Source: Adiantum capillus-veneris
Lineage: Eukaryota > Streptophyta > Polypodiopsida > Polypodiales > Pteridaceae
DNA length: 64,000 bases
Direction of reading: 5' to 3'
Assembly: GCA_014529385.2 (NCBI GenBank)
Contig: CM043962.1
Location: forward strand, 48,244,598 to 48,308,597
A program made the translations under genes and the position numbers. Positions 57,254 through 64,000 of the stretch are shown here, piece after piece; position 1 is the stretch's first letter, and every line of letters begins with the position of its first letter. Below the pieces are notes generated by a model that saw only the letters and a list, made by a program, of their open reading frames with translations, had not been told where the DNA came from and did no database searches.

Positions 57254-58783
57254 AATAGAGGCGTGAACATAGAATCATATAGCAAAAATGACGGGGTGGA
57301 GATCACATGGTGTTCACTTGGAGATCACTTTGGGATGGACGGGGTCACACTGCAATCACTTTGGGATAGTCGGGGTCACACTGTAATCACTTGGTAATGG
57401 GTGGGGTCACAAGGTGATCACATGTCGATTGGGACTCACATGGGGATCACTTGGCAGTCACTTGATGTTCACATCAAGTTTATTTGGGGTTCACTTTAAT
57501 TGTGATCACATGGTGATCACTTGGAGATTAAACCGTCATCGGACAGTGCAAAGCTGTTGAAATAGAGGAATGGGTGGCACTTGAAATAGAGGTGTGAACA
57601 TGAATTACAAAACACAATTAGGAACAAATTAGTGATGAGGACATTGACAAGAACCAGTGCTACAAGTGGATATTAAGGTGTATGCACGACCAAATAAAAG
57701 AGAGTTGTGTCGCTATATAGCAATTTGGAAACATAGAGAGTAAGTAGGGAAACAATTACCGTAAGGGGCAAGCAGCATGTTGTGAGCTTGACCAATGACA
57801 AGGCATGGATATTACGGTCGGCCGTGAAATATGTATCCTGCAGAAATGTGAAAAGAACCATAAACTGGGAAACATGAAATAACGATCCAGTATCTTATCC
57901 CTCGTGACTAATTGACACCACTTCTGTCAGGTGGGATCTACGGTCCCTATTAATTGGGGACGGCTTAATCTCCAAGTGATCACCATGTCCGATGACGGTT
58001 TAATCTCCAAGTGATCACCATGTAATCACAATTAAAGTGAACCCCAAATAAACTTGATGTGAACATCAAGTGACTGCCAAGTGATCCCCATGTGAGTCCC
58101 AATCGACATGTGATCACCTTGTGACCCCACCCATTACCAAGTGATTACAGTGTGACCCCGACTATCCCAAAGTGATTGCAGTGTGACCCCGTCCATCCCA
58201 AAGTGATCTCCAAGTGAACACCATGTGATCTCCACCCCGTCATTTTTACTATATGATTCTATGTTCACACCTCTATGTTGACACCTCTATTTCACTTGGT
58301 AATGGGTGGGGTCACAAGGTGATCACATGTCGATTGGGACTCACATGGGGATCACTTGGCAGTCACTTGATGTTCACATCAAGTTTATTTGGGGTTCACT
58401 TTAATTGTGATCACATGGTGATCACCAATTAATAGGGACCGTAGATCCCACCTGACAGAAGTGGTGTCAATTAGTCACGAGGGATAAGATACTGGATCGT
58501 TATTTCATGTTTCCCAGTTTATGGTTCTTTTCACATTTTTGCAAGATACATATTTCACGGCCGACCGTAATATCCATGCCATGTCATTGGTCAAGCTCAC
58601 AACATGCTGCTTGCCCCTTACGGTAATTGTTTCCCTACTTACTCTCTATGTTTCCAAATTGCTATATAGCGACACAACTCTCTTTTATTTGGTCGTGCAT
58701 ACACCTTAATATCCACTTGTAGCACTGGTTCTTGTCAATGTCCTCATCACTAATTTGTTCCTAATTGTGTTTTGTAATTCATG
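57254..58783. repeat. Foldback-type inverted-repeat complex
   Basis: Modules: A (57254-57540), B (57599-57954), A' inverted (57966-58264), A'' partial in A orientation (58295-58425), and B' inverted (58428-58783). B and B' are 356-bp inverted copies, about 98-99% identical. A and A' are about 290 bp, made of short degenerate units around TGATCAC(T/A)TGG. A-B-A' reads as a roughly 1-kb element with long internally repetitive inverted ends. A''-B' looks like a partial inverted duplication of it. Confidence 0.9.
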
Positions 58784-59601
58784 AGTGCATTAAAATTTAC
58801 TCTCCTCTATCATTACGTACATAGCATCTTGCACACCATCAACTTATCACACACATAGTCACGTATGCTTTTGTCTTTCTCATGTCCATTGGTCACAATA
58901 CACAAACTTGCCAAATGAGGCAGTGTACCAAATTATGGATTTACTTTTGTGGATTAAGGTGGAATCTTGTACACACATGTTAGAGCTCCTATGCCTGAAG
59001 AAGGCAGGACTCTCCGTGGATGATGGAATTGATGGTCTTTACTACATGTGTACTAGAGTGCCTACGCCTAGTGAGGCAGGACTCTCCGTGGATTTTTATA
59101 TGTGGAACTGGCCACCACATCTTATGGTTGATTTGGATAATGCTATGATTTGGATGATGATATGATTGAGATGATGAATGATAGTATGATTTGGAGTACA
59201 TTTGTGACCAATGTTGCCATTGTAAGGCAAGATGCATATGTGCATATTCTCGTGGTATGGGACGCTAGAATATGTCATGTGTTGACGAAAACTCAAGCAT
59301 CCACCCACTATGCACTCTTGTTTTTATTCTAGCACTAGATTTTTTTAGACTGCTTAGCTATACTATGATGCATATGAAAGCTATAGTAAACTACATATTA
59401 AAATTGCCTAAAGCATGTTACTACTCCTGACATTCTTTATTTTTCTCCATTATGTGTCTGTGGTGGATATATGTTACTACGCTTTTTGGTTTCTACCTAG
59501 CCATTGTGTTTTGCAGGCTCATGCTCTTAGTCTCCTTCAAGCAGCGTAATGATTCTCACTTGGTTGCAACTGTGGGCAGTTGCTTTTTCAACCCCAGAGT
59601 A
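58784..59601. other. LARD interior, distal part; no gene supported
   Basis: Includes a local duplication: AGGCAGGACTCTCCGTGGAT at about 59002 and 59074 with CCTA(C/T)GCCT upstream of each. Nothing else recognised. Confidence 0.6.
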
Positions 59602-59976
59602 TGTTATGGATTAGGAAACATGTGATTTATGCATGTGTGTACCTTGTAGACTAAGGTTCTGTGCAGGCAATGATCATGCACCGTTAGATCTTAGATCTAG
59701 ATCCTAGGGTCCAAATTTGGTGCACATCTTGGAAACCCTAAAGGGGATTTGTATAAAAGAGAGGGCTCCCTCTCATTTGTTCTTGTCGATGGAATGATCA
59801 ATCACAAATATGCATAGGAGGGATGAGCATCTCCTATGTAGGGGAGATTCAACCGCATGTTGTGTCGCTCTCTTATCTGTGTGTGTGTGTGTGCATAGCA
59901 CCCTCGCTCTAGAGGGATGTGCAAATGAATGGCAAGATGCTCTCTTCTCGGCAACACGGCCACCCAATTCGTAGCA
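59602..59976 (+). repeat. LARD 3' LTR
   Basis: 375 bp. The extra length against the 5' LTR is a roughly 35-base segment containing a GT run (59877-59892). TATA box at 59751-59760. Confidence 0.93.
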
Positions 59977-60406
59977 GATTCTCCCATCAAGAGAGACTTG
60001 ATACAATACAAACTTTGTGTTCCTTGTGACCTAGGTGATGCAATGAAGATGGAAAGCTTCATGCATCACAAGCATAACTTTGCAAAAAGCATTAACTATC
60101 TCAAGCCTCATTCTCAAGGCCTAACACCTTCGAAGGTGGAGAGAGCTAACGGGGAATGAGGATAGGGAAGAGGAAGAAGAATCATCCAAAGGAAAAAGAA
60201 ATAGTTCCTCACTTATCATCACTCTTCTTGCTTAGCCTAGCATAATAGCATAGTAATGAAGATGAAGATGATGGCAAGCTTAAGCATTGAAGCATGGCTC
60301 TTGGTTGGATTTTCATTCCATAGCCAAAAGTGTTGGTGTAGGCTCTCCACTTCTCCACAAGCTTGGAGAAGGAGATGGAGCTCTTGCACTTTGCACTTCA
60401 CACAAT

Positions 60407-60504
<98 letters not shown>

Positions 60505-61343
60505 ACCCCTTCTAATGCTTGGTCCACCAATCTCCCTCCCTCCCTCTCTCGCTTTCTTGTATTATTTAATTATATCATGTAGACATGTGTCCTCTTTTTT
60601 CTCTTTGAGAGAGAACTTAATTATTTATTTTTATGCATCTAAATTCTCATTGGACCACTTCAAAGCCTATCCAACAGGATTCATGAGGGCCACAATGTGG
60701 AGGATCTTGACATGTGTCTTTTATGCTTCTTAAGATATCATGTTTGAATTGAACACTTCAAGCAGCTAGTCATTAAAGCATGAAAACGGTTTATGCCTCT
60801 TAAGAGATTATGTTTGAATTGAACACGTCAAAAACCTTAGTCATTTAAGTATGAGAAGCACCTGAAGCTTGGGCAAGGTTCCCACAAACACTTTAAGCAC
60901 TTTAGTTAGCAAACAACAAGCACCTCATGCTTGGGTAGGATTCCCACCTCAAGGTAAGTCCTAAGGTCAAAGGAATTTTTAACACTAACTTTTGGAGGTC
61001 TTTAATGAAACTAACCCTAAGGTCTTTTAAGCTCCATTAGATGCACGTTTCTCTTTGATGGACTACCTCCTTTTGGACCCCTATTGAGATGTAACCATCT
61101 CTCCTCTTGGTCCCTTACTGAGGTAAATCTAGAAGCACTTATTGCACATTGCTCATTGGTAGACCGTCTCCTTTTGGACCCCTATTGAGATGTAATCATT
61201 TCTCCTTTTGGTCCCCTGTTAAGATAGGTCTAGAAGCACATATCTATATCCTAACTCTTGTTCCCCTTTTATCTTCCCATATTAAATGATCAGTTTACTA
61301 TGAGGAAATCATTTGGGTTTGTTAAATATTAGATTTTATGACA
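59977..61343 (-). mobile_element. Second chromovirus copy: 3' LTR, main part
   Basis: Starts on the minus strand at 61343 as TGTCATAAAATC. It matches 2806 onward (ATCATTTAATATGGG; GAGAGCCTACACCAACA; TTCGAAGGTGT; CATCTTCATTGCATC). Together with 54287-54541 the LTR is 1622 bp, close to the 1668 bp of the plus-strand copy. A GT/GA microsatellite at 60409-60501 replaces a short CACACACACTCACACA stretch in the other copy. Confidence 0.9.
60409..60501. repeat. (GT)22(GA)24 compound microsatellite in the LTR
   Basis: On the minus (LTR-sense) strand CT then AC. The same LTR position in the plus-strand copy (3764-3779) has only a short CA stretch. Confidence 0.97.
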
Positions 61344-61429
61344 TTACCTCTCTCTGGAAATCATAGTCGTCCTCGACTATGAGGTAGAAGAGATAAAGTC
61401 TTAGTCATTAGTCTATGTTTTTTAGTACC

Positions 61430-61608
61430 TTGTCCTCGTGTCAAAGAATCGATTCGGGCTGCAACACCTCTTCTTGATCTTTGAGCACTGGCGGGTCCTC
61501 CATTAGTGGTTCTTTTGATGCCTCTCCTTTGTAAGGCTTGAGTAGACTCACATGGCTAGCATTGTGAATGAGACAATGGTTGGGAAAGGCATCTCTTTGA
61601 TTGGCTTA
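61430..61608 (-). pseudogene. int: Second chromovirus copy: integrase C-terminus
   Basis: Minus strand from 61608: a CLIHNASHVSLLKPYKGE-type reading, then EDPPVLKDQEEVLQPESI, stop, HEDK. It parallels residues 335-395 of the integrase at 1150-2451. The chromodomain core is lost. Element D interrupts it at 61609. Confidence 0.85.
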
Positions 61609-62540
61609 TGTTAGAAGTTGGACACACCCCACGGCATCTAACTACTCGGAGGACTATTATTCTTGTAATTATTCATTCATTAAGGAAAACCCGATTTTTC
61701 ACCTTGTAATTATTGGGACTTACAGAAGTTTCCAGATTGTATCCCAGATTTGATAGTTAGATTGAGTAGATGGTTGATTTTGTAACTTTAGGGTTTGAGA
61801 AGTTGTAAGGTATATATACCACTTTTTGACCTTAATGAAAAACCTTTTGTCATTTTAAACAAGTTTGAAGTCTGTGAGTGAGCGTACTGTGTACGAGAGA
61901 GAGAGTGTGAGCTTCGTCTTGGCGCTACGTGTGCTCCGATGGTCGGAATCGAGTGCGGAGAAGTGCAGCGTGTTGCCCCCGACTAGAGCTACGCGCCAAT
62001 ATCAACATTGCGTGTGTACGGTCCGGCTTTGCGAGCTCCTTCTACGAGCTTCATCGGTTGTTTGGGTGAGCATACGTTGTCCGATTTTGCATTGCAGCAT
62101 ATCCACGCGTTCACATTGAGTAGAACTACACATTAGGCACTTTAGATTTCGACAACAAAGACCTGCAGATTTCGGCCAGACATCCTACGTGTTTTTGAAC
62201 CGTGTGTTTTGGGTCGGGATTTTGGTTCATAGACCTTAGGGAGAGTGACCTATTGGTATTAGTAGGGTCTCCTTCAAGTTCTATGGTGTTTCGAGATTGT
62301 TTGATGGGTGTTCGGCTCTAGAAAGCATTGTATGAAGTTTTCTTTCTTGCACTCTTGAAGGCTGTGACTTAGACAATTAGTAGAGACCTTTGTAGGAATT
62401 GGTTAGGAGTCGGTCGAGTGTAGGTTGACACCTTATGGTTGCTTCCACGTGCCTGCGGGTCGAGCTTTGTCCTTAGCTGACATTACATGTTAGGTGAGTT
62501 CTCGCTGTGCTGACGTCCGTCGTGGCGTATCCGTCCAACA
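61609..62540 (+). mobile_element. Element D: 5' LTR of an Athila/Tat-type gypsy element
   Basis: 932 bp, TGTTAGAAGTTGGACA ... CCGTCCAACA, followed after one base by the primer site. TATATATA near 61812 and a CTTAATGAAAAACC stretch mark a plausible promoter and RNA start. The element is inserted in the chromovirus pol fragment and runs out of the window, so target duplication and coding part cannot be checked. Confidence 0.85.
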
Positions 62541-62541
62541 T

Positions 62542-62560
62542 TGGTGCCGTTGCCGGGGAC
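62542..62560 (+). promoter_or_regulatory. Element D primer binding site
   Basis: TGGTGCCGTTGCCGGGGAC, one base from the TGGCGCCGTTGCCGGGGA form typical of Athila and Tat lineage elements (tRNA-Asp type as I recall it). Confidence 0.88.
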
Positions 62561-64000
62561 GAAAACCTTAGGTAGGTGACCGAGACTAATCCTTGAGGAT
62601 TGGAATTTTTGGCTTGCCAAGAGTCTCGCTTTACATTTAGATAGGATCAGAGGGTGGAGGAGTCTCTAGGTTTTAGAGGGTGTCGAGGAAGCGTGTGTCT
62701 GGCTTAGATCCTTCGACTTAGGTAGACGAGGTTGATTTAGGTAGTTTTAGGTAGTAGTCGATTCCTAGAGTAGGAGTTGGAGTGGTAGAAGCGGTGAGAG
62801 GAGAGCTTGAGAGTCCGGAGAGGCCAAAAAGCAACCAAAAACACCATTATCACCATTTCACACGATAGGTAGGAGTAGAGTAAGTAGGACATCATGATTC
62901 AGGATCTAGAGCATTTCATGCATGTACACTTGCTTGGTAAAATCATTACAAGTTTTTCAAAGACGCAAAAAGATGTAAAGTGTGTTTGAAAGCCTAATTG
63001 AAGTCCAAAAGTTACTGTGATTGTTTCTGATAGATCTACAGAGCATCAGGAGCATTCCTGTCAGAAAAAAAAACTTTAATTTTAAGCAGGAGACATCCTA
63101 CGTGTAGGATGTCTACAGGCTAATCTGGGAGGAATTTTGGGATTTTGAGTTGACCAGTGTGTTCAAAAGGTAGGGTTTACCCTAATTTCAACTGAAAAGT
63201 GGAAATTTGGCCATATTTTGACAAGATAAGGCCAGATAGATTGAAATTGCCAGACATCCTACCCAAATAGTGCCAAAACATTATTTTGGGACCAAAACCA
63301 TAAGATGGCTACATGAGCATGTCTTGCATGATATATTGAGTGACTGAAAGGGGTTTCATCTCATTTGGGTAAGAAAATTGGGTTCAAAGCAGACTTTAGC
63401 ACTTTTGACTAAAAAAGAAAAAACAGATGAAATTTGGGACTTTTGACATCCAAAACAAAATCTAAGCATACTACTGGGTTACTGACATCAAGGGGAAGCT
63501 GTGGGACAAATCTGGGGTCAAACAGGCCAAAAAGACATCCTATGTGTAGTATGTCTTTTGAGTGATTTGGGACTCCAAATTGAATTCTGAGTGTGCCAAA
63601 GTGATCAGCAACTCAAGGGGAGCCCGGGCTTTGAGTTTGAAGCCATAATGATGAAAAAGACATCCTACGCGTAGGATGTCTAATACAAGAAAATGAAGCC
63701 ATACTTTGACTTTGAGCATAGTAAGGTGTTATATAGCCTAAGGCAAGCCTCTTAGTCAATTTTGGTCCAATTTGTGGAGTTGATTAGACTGATCAATACC
63801 ATCGACAGGCCGTCGAAACAGACTTTTGACTCATTGACCAGCTAATAGGTGTCCAAATCAAAAAGTAAAAGCAGCTGTAAGCTTAGCACAACAAGAGGGA
63901 ACAACAGTGCAAAAATCCAGGCAAAACATAGTAGGAGACATCCTACACGTAGGATGTCTATTGGGGCATACTGCAAAGAAAATTTGACCTGGCATAGACA
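62561..64000 (+). repeat. Element D leader with palindrome array, about 281-bp period
   Basis: Non-coding leader after the primer site. The inverted pair AGACATCCTAC / GTAGGATGTCT around a 2-base centre occurs at 63091-63114, 63658-63681 and 63937-63960. A variant is at 63533-63556 and a half-site at 63252. Spacings 161, 281, 125 and 279 fit a period of about 281 with two phases. The 63658 copy is a perfect 24-bp palindrome. A half-site also lies in the LTR near 62177. Confidence 0.85.

Larger units (their letters stand above)
54542..59976 (+). mobile_element. LARD-like non-autonomous LTR retrotransposon
   Basis: LTRs at 54542-54882 (341 bp) and 59602-59976 (375 bp), both TGTTATGGATTAGGAAAC ... 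CA. An initiator-Met primer site TGGTATCAGAGC is at 54884-54895, and a 5-bp target duplication GATTC is at 54537-54541 and 59977-59981. The 4.7-kb interior has no gag or pol ORF, only scattered short ORFs, and holds a MITE, a SINE-like unit and a large inverted repeat. The polypurine tract before 59602 is poor. The insertion splits the chromovirus LTR. Confidence 0.93.

Noticed and set aside
57673-58709. Two identical-looking 62-codon ORFs facing each other
   Set aside because: They are the same stretch of the inverted arms B/B' read from each side; no start context or family.
61865-62119. 84-codon ORF in the D LTR
   Set aside because: Lies in the LTR leader just after the TATA region; no protein-like motif.

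Overview
This window is nuclear DNA from a land plant, most likely one with a large, repeat-rich genome. It is almost entirely transposable elements: Ty3/gypsy and Ty1/copia LTR retrotransposons, L1-type LINEs with a DUF4283/zinc-knuckle ORF1, tRNA-derived SINEs, a Mutator-type MITE, long microsatellites and AT-rich satellite-like arrays. Primer binding sites of the initiator-Met type and of the Athila/Tat type are both present. I could not fix the taxon; the degraded nested landscape would suit a gymnosperm, a fern or a large angiosperm genome. No host gene is firmly supported. Two minus-strand stretches (4.5-6.0 kb and 49.0-51.5 kb) are weak candidates.

Layout. 1-4473: 3' half of a plus-strand chromovirus (RT, RNase H, integrase, chromodomain, 3' LTR). 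4.5-6.0 kb: unrecognised minus-strand coding remnants. 6.7-14 kb: minus-strand LINE pieces, a gypsy 3' end and a long featureless stretch. 14.5-15.4 kb: a SINE, then an LTR fragment. 15.4-27.9 kb: a minus-strand gypsy-like element (called C) with gag, protease, a 'VWIP'-repeat ORF and a leader array of about 284-bp units, each with a 20-bp palindrome. A 4759-bp copia element with identical LTRs is inserted in it. 27.9-43.25 kb: a minus-strand gypsy element (called B; gag, protease, RT, RNase H, integrase). A complete non-autonomous relative (called A, 29725-35941) sits inside its pol gene and carries an unknown ORF of about 660 codons. A 1.06-kb DNA-transposon-like insertion with a large hairpin sits in its RNase H. 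43.25-54 kb: microsatellites, orphan LTR/primer-site ends, a LINE tail, a copia integrase scrap and a 152-bp AT-rich array. 54.3-61.6 kb: a minus-strand second copy of the first chromovirus, its 3' LTR split by a 5.4-kb LARD-like element that itself holds a MITE, a SINE-like unit and a large inverted repeat. 61.6-64 kb: the LTR, primer site and leader array of an Athila/Tat-type element (called D) that continues past the window.

The parts fit as nested insertions whose order can be read. Joining the B sequences on either side of A at a 4-bp target duplication restores an open reading frame. Removing the LARD restores an LTR colinear with the first chromovirus copy. Removing the copia rejoins the C ORF. 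A shares its primer site, polypurine tract and LTR ends with B, so B-type machinery could have mobilised A. The signals most worth follow-up are the unknown ORF of A, the palindromic leader arrays of C and D with matching period and phase, and the LTR-derived patch that replaces the RT catalytic region of the young copia.
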